From Candidatus Sumerlaea chitinivorans (GTDB taxonomy: Bacteria; Sumerlaeota; Sumerlaeia; Sumerlaeales; Sumerlaeaceae): a DNA stretch of 64,000 nt. Position numbers and translations under genes: made by a program. The notes beneath the pieces are model-generated. The model was not told where the DNA came from and ran no database searches. It worked only from the letters and a program-made list of their open reading frames with translations. Below, piece after piece: positions 29,389 through 37,107 of this stretch; position 1 is the stretch's first letter; every line of letters begins with the position of its first letter. Location of the stretch: the NCBI GenBank assembly GCA_003290465.1, contig CP030759.1:1393144-1457143 (forward strand). The letters run 5' to 3'.

Positions 29389-30933
29389 ATGAATCTAACC
29401 CACCAAGTCTATAAAACACCTACCGGCGAGAGCCGTTCCATGATTCAGGAGCCAGTCAACGCATTTACCCACAGATTTCGACTGATAGCAGCAGGCATTT
29501 TCGTGGTTGCTGCAATCCTTTATTTTACAGCCTTGGGAAAGACGCCTCTGCGCGTGAATGCCGAGATTCGCTGTCATGACGTGATCGCCAACATGCTGGA
29601 ACGCAGCGACTACATCGTGCCTATTTACAATGGGCAGCCCCGTTTTCACAAACCACCTCTGTTTTACTGGACCGTTGCGGCTACAAGCAAACTGGTTGGC
29701 GGGTTCAATCTCACAACGCTCCGCATCCCACCTGCTTTGTTTGCGTTGGGTGTCTTGGGGCTTATTCTCTGGTGGGGAAAGATTCTGGGGACCCAGCGCG
29801 AGGCGCTTTTAGCGATGGCGCTGTTGGCAACAACTTATATGTTTGTGTTACACGCAAGACGGGGCAGTTTTGAAATGTTGCTGACGCTGCTTTGCAACCT
29901 TTCGGTCCTCCTCCTGTACTTGTGCGTGCAGAAACCGTCGTGGCTAACGGGATTAGGTGGGACGCTCGCCTTCGGTCTTGCATTTCTTGCAAAGGGCACG
30001 CCGGCCCTACTCTATGTGCCGCTGGTGCTGTTTGTGTGGCTTGCGTTGTCGCACCGCTTACGTATGATCTTCCGGTGGCAGGTGGGCACGCTTGCAGTTG
30101 TGGGCATATTGATTGCGATTTCGTGGCATCTCTACGTGATCGCTTTTCGGCCAGAAAGCCGTCAGACAATCTTTTCAGAGCTTCTCTTGCCCGCAGGAGT
30201 CAAAGTCGGCGAGACCAGTTCTGCGCAACACAGGGAGGCTTTCTACTTCTACTTAGTGAATATCTGGCGGGCAGCCTTTCCGCTGTCGCTACTCATCCCA
30301 CTTACCGCATTTCACGTGTGGCACAAACGTGGCTATCCCCCTGAGAGGCCCGAACGTTTGCTTGTACTCATGGTGGTAGTTCCGTTCCTTGTCTTTTCCT
30401 CCATTCCCATGAAACAGGACCACTACCTGCTTCCAGCGATGCCGGCGCTTGCCCTTCTTAGCGCACGCGCTATTTTTGATGTGATTACCCAGTGCGCGCA
30501 ATTGTCGCGAAAGTGGGTGACTGTCCCGGTGCTTGTAACGTGCATTATTTTATTAATTGCTTCCCCTGTGGTCGTTCTTGGGTTGGTATTAGTCGGCGAT
30601 TGGCTTCGCATCCTCGCTGTGATGGTTGGACTCTTGTGCGCAGCTCTTGGGGTAGCAGGTCTGCTCGCATTGCGTCGCGCGGCTACCCTAAATGGCCTTG
30701 GAATCGCGCTCATCGGCACTGCTTTGGTTTTTTGGTGCTATTTTACGGTGATCCGGCCGGTTGAAGATGGTTTTGGCAGTGGGCGTCTTTTCAGTGATCC
30801 GACCTATTTGGCCCAGAAGGAGGCATGGGATCAAAAGTTCGAGCGCTACCCTCTGCTCCGCAAACTCTTGGATGTGGATCGTGGCCTGAAACGCAGCAAG
30901 CAAATTCAAAAACCCGTACCGGATGAGTGGTGA
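29389..30933 (+). CDS. ArnT-like integral membrane glycosyltransferase (GT39/GT83 fold)
   Basis: A 514-residue protein with about 11-12 membrane segments. The first periplasmic loop, PLRVNAEIRCHDVIANMLE, then YNGQPRFHKPPLFYWTVA, matches the ArnT/PMT_2 catalytic loop (acidic-Arg motif, then the KPPLxYW box). These enzymes move a sugar from a polyprenyl phosphate carrier onto an acceptor such as lipid A or protein on the outer face of the inner membrane. A two-component system follows 37 bases later. ATG 29440 is an alternative start. Donor and acceptor unknown. Confidence 0.8.
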   Translation: MNLTHQVYKTPTGESRSMIQEPVNAFTHRFRLIAAGIFVVAAILYFTALGKTPLRVNAEIRCHDVIANMLERSDYIVPIYNGQPRFHKPPLFYWTVAATSKLVGGFNLTTLRIPPALFALGVLGLILWWGKILGTQREALLAMALLATTYMFVLHARRGSFEMLLTLLCNLSVLLLYLCVQKPSWLTGLGGTLAFGLAFLAKGTPALLYVPLVLFVWLALSHRLRMIFRWQVGTLAVVGILIAISWHLYVIAFRPESRQTIFSELLLPAGVKVGETSSAQHREAFYFYLVNIWRAAFPLSLLIPLTAFHVWHKRGYPPERPERLLVLMVVVPFLVFSSIPMKQDHYLLPAMPALALLSARAIFDVITQCAQLSRKWVTVPVLVTCIILLIASPVVVLGLVLVGDWLRILAVMVGLLCAALGVAGLLALRRAATLNGLGIALIGTALVFWCYFTVIRPVEDGFGSGRLFSDPTYLAQKEAWDQKFERYPLLRKLLDVDRGLKRSKQIQKPVPDEW

Positions 30934-30970
30934 TGCATAGGGTGACTGATCCGCGGAGGAGCTCATAACC

Positions 30971-31675
30971 ATGAAACTCTTAGTCGTCGAGGATTCCCGC
31001 CGCCTTCGCGAAGCGTTAGCGTCGGGACTCCGGCGCGTGGGTTACGCGGTGGACACTGCTGAGGACGGGGAAACGGGATGGTTACTGGCAGTTTCTGGCA
31101 ACTATGACGTGGTGATTCTCGATCTTATGTTGCCCAAGCTCGACGGGCTTACTGTCCTTCGGCGATTGCGCGAGCGCGGGAACAATGTGAATGTTCTGGT
31201 TCTTACCGCGAAAGATGCCGTACCAGACCGGGTTGCGGGCCTTCGTACGGGGGCGGATGACTATCTCCCCAAGCCATTTGCATTCGAGGAACTTGTGGCT
31301 CGCATCGAAGCGCTTGTGCGGCGCAAGCACGGCACGAAGAACCCCCGCATTGTTGTCGGCGATCTGGTGGTGGACACTGCGGCGCGCTCAGTCAGCTTGC
31401 GTGGCCAACAAGTGAACCTCACCGCGCGCGAATATGCGATTCTGGAGTACCTCGCGATCCACCGGGGGCGAGTTGTGACAAAGCGCCAGCTCGAAGACGC
31501 GGTTTATGACGAGCGGGTCGAAGTCGGGAGCAACGTCATTGAATCCGCGATCAGTATCCTTCGGCGGAAGATCGATCGCCCGGGTGCTCCCTCATTTATC
31601 CAAACCCGCCGCGGGTTCGGTTACGTCCTAATTGCCCCAGAGGAAGCGGACTCCGTTTGGGAATCCGTCCCATGA
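30971..31675 (+). CDS. OmpR/PhoB-family response regulator
   Basis: A 234-residue two-domain regulator. The receiver domain (1-115) has the acidic pocket VVEDSR, phospho-acceptor Asp51 in VVILDLMLPK, Thr in VLTAKD and Lys in YLPKPFAFEEL. The C-terminal winged helix (about 130-225) contains LTAREYAILEYLAIHRGRVV and TRRGFGYVL, the OmpR DNA-binding form. GGAGGAG lies upstream of the ATG. Its stop overlaps the kinase start (ATGA), so the pair is co-translated. Target genes may include the neighbours (inference). Confidence 0.95.
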   Translation: MKLLVVEDSRRLREALASGLRRVGYAVDTAEDGETGWLLAVSGNYDVVILDLMLPKLDGLTVLRRLRERGNNVNVLVLTAKDAVPDRVAGLRTGADDYLPKPFAFEELVARIEALVRRKHGTKNPRIVVGDLVVDTAARSVSLRGQQVNLTAREYAILEYLAIHRGRVVTKRQLEDAVYDERVEVGSNVIESAISILRRKIDRPGAPSFIQTRRGFGYVLIAPEEADSVWESVP

Positions 31676-33123
31676 AACGAAATCGCTCCATACAAGCGAC
31701 CCTCGTTGTGGGACTTGTGGGAGCGCTTGCGCTGCTATGCATCTTGATCGGAATCACCACCTACCGGATGGTACGGCGTGGCCTTGTGGGCGAGTTTGAC
31801 TACGCTTTGCTGTCCAAGGCTCGGGCAATTGCGAGCCTTGTCCAAATCAAAGCTAATGGCGAGCTTGAATTTGACTTCAGCGGGGAGGCGATGCGCGAGT
31901 TCAGCTTTCGTCACCCGCAAGAGTACTTCGAGATCCGCTACCTTGATGGCCAAGTGCTGGAAAAATCCGAGTCTCTCGGTGACCACGAGCTGCCCCAAAT
32001 CGTAAATGATAAACCCACATTCTTAGACGTGCCACTGCCCGACGGGCAATCAGGGCGAGCCGTTTGCCTAACCTTTCATCCTGCGTGGGACCATGAAGAC
32101 GAGGAAGAAACGCGCAGCCACCAAGAAATGCCAGAGGAGGTAGCACCAACCAGCGTCACGCTCTCGATCACTCTTGCTCGTGAACGAGGCACATTGGATC
32201 AACGGTTGAACGCAACATTAGGGGCGTTGGCGGTGGGAAATGTGTTGCTTATCGTTGCTGCGGTCGGCGTGGTGGTTGGCGTCGTGCGATGGGCGCTCCG
32301 CCCTCTCCACTCGTTAGCAGCCTTTGCAGAATCTGTCACGGCCGAGAAACTCAACTTGCGGATCTCGGCCACAGGCTTGCCCGAGGAATTGGTCCCAGTA
32401 GCCCAACGCTTGAATGATCTCCTGAAACGGTTGCAGGATGCCTTTGAGCGGGAGCGGCGTTATTCAACGGACGTGGCGCATGAATTGCGTACACCTCTTG
32501 CGGAAATACGTACGTCGCTTGAGGTGGGATTGCTCGTGCCAGAGGACCACTCGGCCCTTCGAGGCGGCGCGCAAGAAGCTTTGGAAGCCGTCAAACAAGC
32601 GGAAGAACTTGTCTCAACTCTCCTGTGGCTCGCGCGCTGCGAAAAGGAAGCAACACTTGAGAGCCTCGAGGCTGTTTCGTTTGTCGCAGCATGGGAAGCA
32701 ATCCGCGAATCGATTGAGAAGCAGGCCGAGAAGCGTTGCATTGAGCTTGCGGTGGCTATGGATTCAGAAGCGACCGTACCCGCGCGGCCCTCCTTGCTTG
32801 TAGCCTGCTTGCGTAACATCATCGAAAACGCAGTCGAATACACTCCAGACAAGTGCAAAGTCGAGATTGCCGCTGGGATTGAGGATGGGCTCGCGTACTG
32901 CAGGGTGCGCAATCCCGCTCCTCACTTGACCGATGAAGACGTCGAGCGCCTTTTTGAGCCCTTTTGGCGTAAGGATACTTCGCGTTCCGACCGCACCCAC
33001 AGCGGTCTTGGGCTCACCATCACTCGTTCGCTCTGCAAATTGATGGGATTAAGCGTCACGGCAAAACTCGACCCAGACGGCTGGTTAGCCATTTCCATCT
33101 GTCCCCAACGCGCTCGCCCGTAG
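31672..33123 (+). CDS. Membrane sensor histidine kinase
   Basis: A 483-residue kinase. It has a membrane helix at about 10-30, a periplasmic sensor region of about 150 residues that includes an acidic stretch HEDEEETRSHQEMPEEVAP, and a second helix at 185-207. HAMP (207-260) and the H-box STDVAHELRTPLAE with phospho-His270 follow. The ATP-binding domain has NIIENAVEYTPD (N-box), a weak G1 region and RSDRTHSGLGLTITRSLC (G2). The start is the ATG inside the regulator stop. The acidic sensor patch could bind cations or cationic peptides, as in PhoQ, but this is inference. Confidence 0.92.
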   Translation: MKRNRSIQATLVVGLVGALALLCILIGITTYRMVRRGLVGEFDYALLSKARAIASLVQIKANGELEFDFSGEAMREFSFRHPQEYFEIRYLDGQVLEKSESLGDHELPQIVNDKPTFLDVPLPDGQSGRAVCLTFHPAWDHEDEEETRSHQEMPEEVAPTSVTLSITLARERGTLDQRLNATLGALAVGNVLLIVAAVGVVVGVVRWALRPLHSLAAFAESVTAEKLNLRISATGLPEELVPVAQRLNDLLKRLQDAFERERRYSTDVAHELRTPLAEIRTSLEVGLLVPEDHSALRGGAQEALEAVKQAEELVSTLLWLARCEKEATLESLEAVSFVAAWEAIRESIEKQAEKRCIELAVAMDSEATVPARPSLLVACLRNIIENAVEYTPDKCKVEIAAGIEDGLAYCRVRNPAPHLTDEDVERLFEPFWRKDTSRSDRTHSGLGLTITRSLCKLMGLSVTAKLDPDGWLAISICPQRARP

Positions 33124-33265
33124 ACAAACATGCGGATTTTGTCCGCTCCGTAAGGTTCCCGTAACTATGTGGTGCTACTCGGTAGCTCAGTCGCCGACGC
33201 TCCCTGCGGTAAGCCCGGGGCGCTTGGCAAGAGACGAATACCAGAAAAGTTAAGGAAGCGCCATC

Positions 33266-33829
33266 ATGCAAACCTACCGAGGTTTTACCCTGATTGAGTT
33301 ACTTGTTGTTGTAGCCATTGTGGCAATCCTTGCAGCGATTGCATTGCCAAATTTTTTAGAGGCCCAGACACGAGCAAAGGTTGCCCGGGCTCGCGCTGAC
33401 CTGCGCACCGCGGCCACCGCACTCGAAGCTTATGCAGTGGATGAAAACCGTTACCCACCGGATCAACCCCGTCCAGATCTGGAGGGTTTCTTTGCGGCAG
33501 CCCAGCTTACCACACCCGTCGCGTACCTAAGCAGTTTGGCGGCGGTCATTGATCCATTTCGGCGAGATCTCGATTTTGTGCCTGCGGATGCCGACGAGGT
33601 TTACCGCTACTGGAACCTTTCCGAACGCCGCACGAGTCCGCTCATGCTTCCAGCGGCAGAAAACGGTTGGCTAAACTACGGTGCATGGGTTGTGAGTTCT
33701 GCGGGACCGGACCGGGTGGACAACTATCCAACAAGTGGAGCCCATCGCTTTGAATCTCTACCCTACGACCCCACAAACGGCACCGTTAGTAGCGGCGATA
33801 TTCTTCGGTCAGCGAAAGGGGGACAGTAA
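33266..33829 (+). CDS. GspG-like pseudopilin with prepilin leader
   Basis: A 187-residue protein with a six-residue leader and the prepilin motif YRGFTLIELLVVVAIVAILA, then AALPNFLEAQ-type sequence (IALPNFLEAQTRAKVARARA) and a short C-terminal domain. RADLRTAATALEAYAVDENR with YPPDQ is the GspG signature. This style is very common and multi-copy in some uncultured and planctomycete-like bacteria, where its exact role is unclear. It stands alone after the two-component pair, six kb from the pilus operon. TAAGGAAG lies upstream of the ATG. Confidence 0.85.
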   Translation: MQTYRGFTLIELLVVVAIVAILAAIALPNFLEAQTRAKVARARADLRTAATALEAYAVDENRYPPDQPRPDLEGFFAAAQLTTPVAYLSSLAAVIDPFRRDLDFVPADADEVYRYWNLSERRTSPLMLPAAENGWLNYGAWVVSSAGPDRVDNYPTSGAHRFESLPYDPTNGTVSSGDILRSAKGGQ

Positions 33830-33843
33830 AGCGACCGAGCGGG

Positions 33844-33872
33844 TTGAATAAGATAATGAGGCGGCAAATAGT
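33844..33872 (+). promoter_or_regulatory. Candidate promoter for SRP RNA
   Basis: TTGAAT (33844-33849) and AATAGT (33867-33872) are 17 bases apart, each four of six to consensus. Transcription would start near 33879, about ten bases before the terminal stem of the SRP RNA. Confidence 0.3.
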
Positions 33873-33889
33873 TAGGCCTTGCCAACCCT

Positions 33890-34016
33890 AAAAGGCGGTT
33901 GGCTCCCGGTGTGCGGCTGGCGACAGCGCCGCCCGAACCTGGTCAGGCCCTGACGGGAGCAGCCATAAGGTAACGGGCTGTGTGTCAGTCTGCGCATCGG
34001 GAGCCGACCGTCTTTT
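33890..34016 (+). ncRNA. ffs: Small bacterial signal recognition particle RNA (4.5S type)
   Basis: The apical Ffh-binding hairpin is clear: GAACCTGGTCAGGCCC, then loop TGAC, then GGGAGCAGCCATAAGG, which keeps the asymmetric-loop AGCAG and the TCAG side. The ends close by a long stem, AAAAGGCGGTTGGCTCCC with GGGAGCCGACCGTCTTTT, with few mismatches. The terminal T-run plus a second TTTT at 34019-34023 probably ends transcription. The tetraloop is UGAC (URRC class) rather than the usual GGAA. No Alu domain is present. The 3' end is four bases from the lpxB stop. Confidence 0.93.
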
Positions 34017-34020
34017 GCTT

Positions 34021-35223
34021 TTACGACGGTCTTTCAAGGCGCTCAGCGGACTCGCTTTGCTGAAGGTAATGCAGTATTTCTTCCGCGGCACGAGCGCTCG
34101 CACCACTTCTTCCCATCGCACGGCGGACACGCGCCAACCCCTCGCGCATCCGCGTGAGCTGCTCGGGTGAGCAAATGATTTCCAAGGCCGCCCGAGCTAA
34201 TCGCTCAGGAGTCGCGTCGTGTTGTAACAGCTCGGGGACAATCATTTCGTTGGCGATAATGTTCACAAGCCCCACCCAAGGAATGCGCAAAACCGCCTTC
34301 GCAAATAGCATCGTCGGCAGTGAAACTTTATAAAAAATCACCATCGGAACATCCGCCAGAGCAAGCTCGAGGGTGGAGGTACCGCTCTTGCACAGGGCAA
34401 AATCCAAAGCAGAGCGAATAGAGGCTAACTGCCCGTCGGCAATCGCCACCCGCAGGTGGGGATATCCGCGCACATGATTTTCGATAAGTTCCCGCGAGAC
34501 TGTCGTGGCTTGAGGTATCACAAATGCAGCATTAGGTAATTTGCGTCTGATCGCGACTGCTGCTTCAAGGAGTACGGGGAGGTGTCGGCGCACTTCGGGA
34601 ATCCGACTGCCGGGAATGAGTCCCACCACGTATGCATCGGATGGTAAACCGAGCCGTGCAAGAACCTCGGCGCGCGAGTGCATGGGGCCTTCGTGGTCAA
34701 GAAGCGGGTGGCCCACGTAGGCCACTGGAACCCCTTCGCGTCGGTAAAGCTCAGCCTCGAAGGGTAGGATCACCAACATCAGCGAAACAGTGTCGGCAAT
34801 AATGCGCAGCCTGTGCTTATTCCAAGCCCACACCTGCGGCGAAATATAGTAGATAACTGGAATTCCAAGCTTTTTTGCCTCTTGTGCAAGACGCAGGTTG
34901 AAGCCCGGGTAGTCCACAAGGACCAATGCGTTCGGGCGGCGACTGGCAAGCAAATCCACCGCGCGGCTGAAGAGGCGCCGAAGTGTGGGATAGTGACGAA
35001 TCGCTTGCGACAACCCGATGATTGGCACCCGCTGTGCAAGATTCTCCACGAGCTCTAAACCAGCGTGAGCCATGGCTTCGCCCCCGAATCCAAAGCAGTG
35101 CAGGCTGGGGTCGCGCTGACGAAGCTCGCCGATTAGGCGGGCTGCATGCTGATCCCCAGAGTTCTCGCCGGCGACAAACATGAGTGAGCGCGCCGACGAT
35201 GTATGGAGTGCAGCTTGACTCAA
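34021..35223 (-). CDS. lpxB: Lipid-A-disaccharide synthase
   Basis: A 400-residue GT19 enzyme joining UDP-2,3-diacylglucosamine and lipid X to form the lipid A disaccharide on the inner membrane. It has FVAGENSGDQHAARLIGEL, FGFGGEAM, VDYPGFNLRLAQEAKKLG, YYISPQVWAWNKHR, FEAELYRREGVPVAYVGHPL and LIPGSRIPEVRRHLPVLLEA. The start is TTG 35223 with AAGGCGGA upstream, which also covers the previous gene's stop; ATG 35181 is the alternative. It proves a lipid-A-bearing outer membrane. It lies downstream of a Gfo/Idh/MocA oxidoreductase. Confidence 0.94.
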   Translation of the reverse strand: MSQAALHTSSARSLMFVAGENSGDQHAARLIGELRQRDPSLHCFGFGGEAMAHAGLELVENLAQRVPIIGLSQAIRHYPTLRRLFSRAVDLLASRRPNALVLVDYPGFNLRLAQEAKKLGIPVIYYISPQVWAWNKHRLRIIADTVSLMLVILPFEAELYRREGVPVAYVGHPLLDHEGPMHSRAEVLARLGLPSDAYVVGLIPGSRIPEVRRHLPVLLEAAVAIRRKLPNAAFVIPQATTVSRELIENHVRGYPHLRVAIADGQLASIRSALDFALCKSGTSTLELALADVPMVIFYKVSLPTMLFAKAVLRIPWVGLVNIIANEMIVPELLQHDATPERLARAALEIICSPEQLTRMREGLARVRRAMGRSGASARAAEEILHYLQQSESAERLERPS

Positions 35224-35236
35224 CGGGTGTTCCGCC

Positions 35237-36208
35237 TTAGAAATCCTTAAAGTATTTCTCCCACCGTTCCTTTACAAGTCTTGATATTTGAACGGCCAAG
35301 CTTAGAGCATCTCGAGCCTCTTCCCCACGCACCATTGGCTCGCTTCCCTGCGCTACGCACTCGAGGAAATGCTTCAATTCCACCTTCAACGGCTCTTGTT
35401 TCTTCATGGCTTCTTTTGTTCGAACGATGGTGACATTTGGAGTCCCGGGAGGTGCGTTGGGGTTCTTGATCCTCCGATAGATTTCGACCTCTTGGTTAAT
35501 GTAGTCAATGGAGATATAGGCGTTTCTCTGGAAAACCCGAATTTTGCGTTTCCGTTCCGGCGTAACACGACTGGCTGTAAGATTCGCGATGCAGCCATTT
35601 TCAAAGTGGATTCGTGCGTTTGCAATGTCTTCGTGGGTACCGTACACACCCACGCCAGCAGCTTCTACGTGGACCACTTTGGAGTTTACGAGTTGTAGAA
35701 TGATGTCAAGGTCGTGGATCATGAGGTCCAATACGACCCCGATATCTTTGACCCGCGGGTCATAGGGGCCGAGGCGGTGCCCCTCGATGAAAGCTGGGTC
35801 CCGCACAATCTGGCGTAGGCGCATGATGGCAGGGTTGAACCGCTCGATGTGCCCAACTTGGAGAATGCGGCCTGTCCGGCGAGCAACCTCGATTAGGTCC
35901 CGCGCCTCTTCCTCGGTGGTGGTAATGGGCTTTTCCACAAGCACATGGACACCATGCTCGAGGAAATCGCGCGCAAGCGCATGATGCAAGACCGTAGGAA
36001 CAACAATGCTGCACGCATCTACCTTGCCAAACAGTTCCCGGTAATCGGTGTAACCGCTCACCTTGAACTGCCGGGTGATGCGTTGCAGTGCTTTCGGGTC
36101 GACGTCGGCGACGCCAACCAATTCACATTCAGGAAGTTCAGCGTACACGCGGGCATGATGCTGACCTAAATTCCCCACGCCCACGACGCCTACGCGGATT
36201 TTTCGCAT
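35237..36208 (-). CDS. Gfo/Idh/MocA-family oxidoreductase, possibly lipid-A related (GnnA-like)
   Basis: A 323-residue NAD(P)-dependent sugar-type dehydrogenase. The N-terminal Rossmann domain begins RVGVVGVGNLGQHHARVY, and the catalytic-face motif VLVEKPITTTEEEA holds the conserved EKP. The C-terminal domain has DLMIHDLDIILQLVNS. It is 13 bases upstream of lpxB in one operon. In several phyla a member of this family sits in the lpx cluster. GnnA makes the 3-keto sugar used for 3-amino-glucosamine lipid A. That role here is inference from position only. Confidence 0.75.
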   Translation of the reverse strand: MRKIRVGVVGVGNLGQHHARVYAELPECELVGVADVDPKALQRITRQFKVSGYTDYRELFGKVDACSIVVPTVLHHALARDFLEHGVHVLVEKPITTTEEEARDLIEVARRTGRILQVGHIERFNPAIMRLRQIVRDPAFIEGHRLGPYDPRVKDIGVVLDLMIHDLDIILQLVNSKVVHVEAAGVGVYGTHEDIANARIHFENGCIANLTASRVTPERKRKIRVFQRNAYISIDYINQEVEIYRRIKNPNAPPGTPNVTIVRTKEAMKKQEPLKVELKHFLECVAQGSEPMVRGEEARDALSLAVQISRLVKERWEKYFKDF

Positions 36209-36306
36209 TCACCTTCCAACGTGTCTTTTGTTTCGAACGCTCGTGTGTCGGCTTTCCAGACGCTTCGGTCAAGTCTGAGTTTTGATACCGTTTGAATCGT
36301 TCTTCG

Positions 36307-36606
36307 TTATTCCAGTTTGGATTTGGCTTTGGCTTTCAAGCCACGATGCAGCTCGTCGCGACATTTTGAACATAGTTCAAACGTGTATGTTTCGTAGACC
36401 TGATCGGTTGCCTCTTCAACGTCAAGATGTTCCATCTGCTCGATCAGCTTTTCAATCTGGGCGCTATGATCCGCAAGCAAGTCGTCCACGGTCAATTCTA
36501 CGGGGTCCGCACTTGCAAACATTTCGATCCGCAAGGTATATGGCTGATCACCTTTCGTCAGACGTCGACCGCAACCGTCACAAACCCGTACCATAGTAAA
36601 AGCCAT
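36307..36606 (-). CDS. Small protein with two CxxC pairs, probable metal-binding
   Basis: A 99-residue protein from ATG 36606, or 95 from ATG 36594 (MVRVCDGCGRRL). The N-terminal pair CDGC and the C-terminal pair CSKC (in FELCSKCRDELHRGL) could together hold one zinc ion, with an acidic helical centre (LLADHSAQIEKLIEQMEHLD) between. The ends are basic. It resembles small zinc-knuckle proteins but no family is recognised. It is divergent from a DUF2203 gene with about 80 bases between starts. Confidence 0.6.
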   Translation of the reverse strand: MAFTMVRVCDGCGRRLTKGDQPYTLRIEMFASADPVELTVDDLLADHSAQIEKLIEQMEHLDVEEATDQVYETYTFELCSKCRDELHRGLKAKAKSKLE

Positions 36607-36684
36607 ACGTCGGGAGCTTGTCCGGGTCAATGAAACATTTTCTTGCCCGCAACACCTTTGCGCAGTTATGTAGCTACTGCGCAT

Positions 36685-37104
36685 ATGTCCGAGAGTTTCC
36701 ACTTTGCCAAACATTTTACCGTGGAGGAGGCGAACGAGCTTCTTCCGACCGTCCGTCGCATCCTTCAGAAGGTCCAAGACTTAGTCGGCCCCAAGCCACA
36801 GCGCATTCCCCCATTCTCGGGCAATGGCAACGGAGTGAAACCGAACCACGGCTCCACTCCAGAAGATTGGGCACTCAGTGGTGAAGAACGCATTGCGTTG
36901 GCAAATGAACTCCTTCAGCACTTGCAAGACCTCGGAATCGTTGTTCAGGACTGGAGGCGGGGTCTTGTGGACTTTCCCCATATCAGGGACGGCCGGGAGG
37001 TTTTTCTTTGTTACGAATTTGCCGATGGGCCCCGCATTCTTTTTTATCACGAACTGGACGCAGGGTATGCCGGCAGAAAACCTATAGCGGATGAGGAGGA
37101 CTAA
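36685..37104 (+). CDS. DUF2203 family protein
   Basis: A 139-residue protein from ATG 36685 (MSESFHFAKHFTVEEANELL). The ending DGREVFLCYEFADG, then RILFYHELDAGYAGRKPI, is the conserved DUF2203 C-terminus (usual form dGReVyLCWklGE, with yWHe.d.Gf.gR.pi). The N-terminal half is helical (ANELLPTVRRILQKVQDLV), with a Pro/Gly/Asn-rich insert at about 37-60. Function unknown. It ends three bases before the next gene, so it is co-transcribed with the dehydrogenase. Confidence 0.75.
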   Translation: MSESFHFAKHFTVEEANELLPTVRRILQKVQDLVGPKPQRIPPFSGNGNGVKPNHGSTPEDWALSGEERIALANELLQHLQDLGIVVQDWRRGLVDFPHIRDGREVFLCYEFADGPRILFYHELDAGYAGRKPIADEED

Positions 37105-37107
37105 CGA

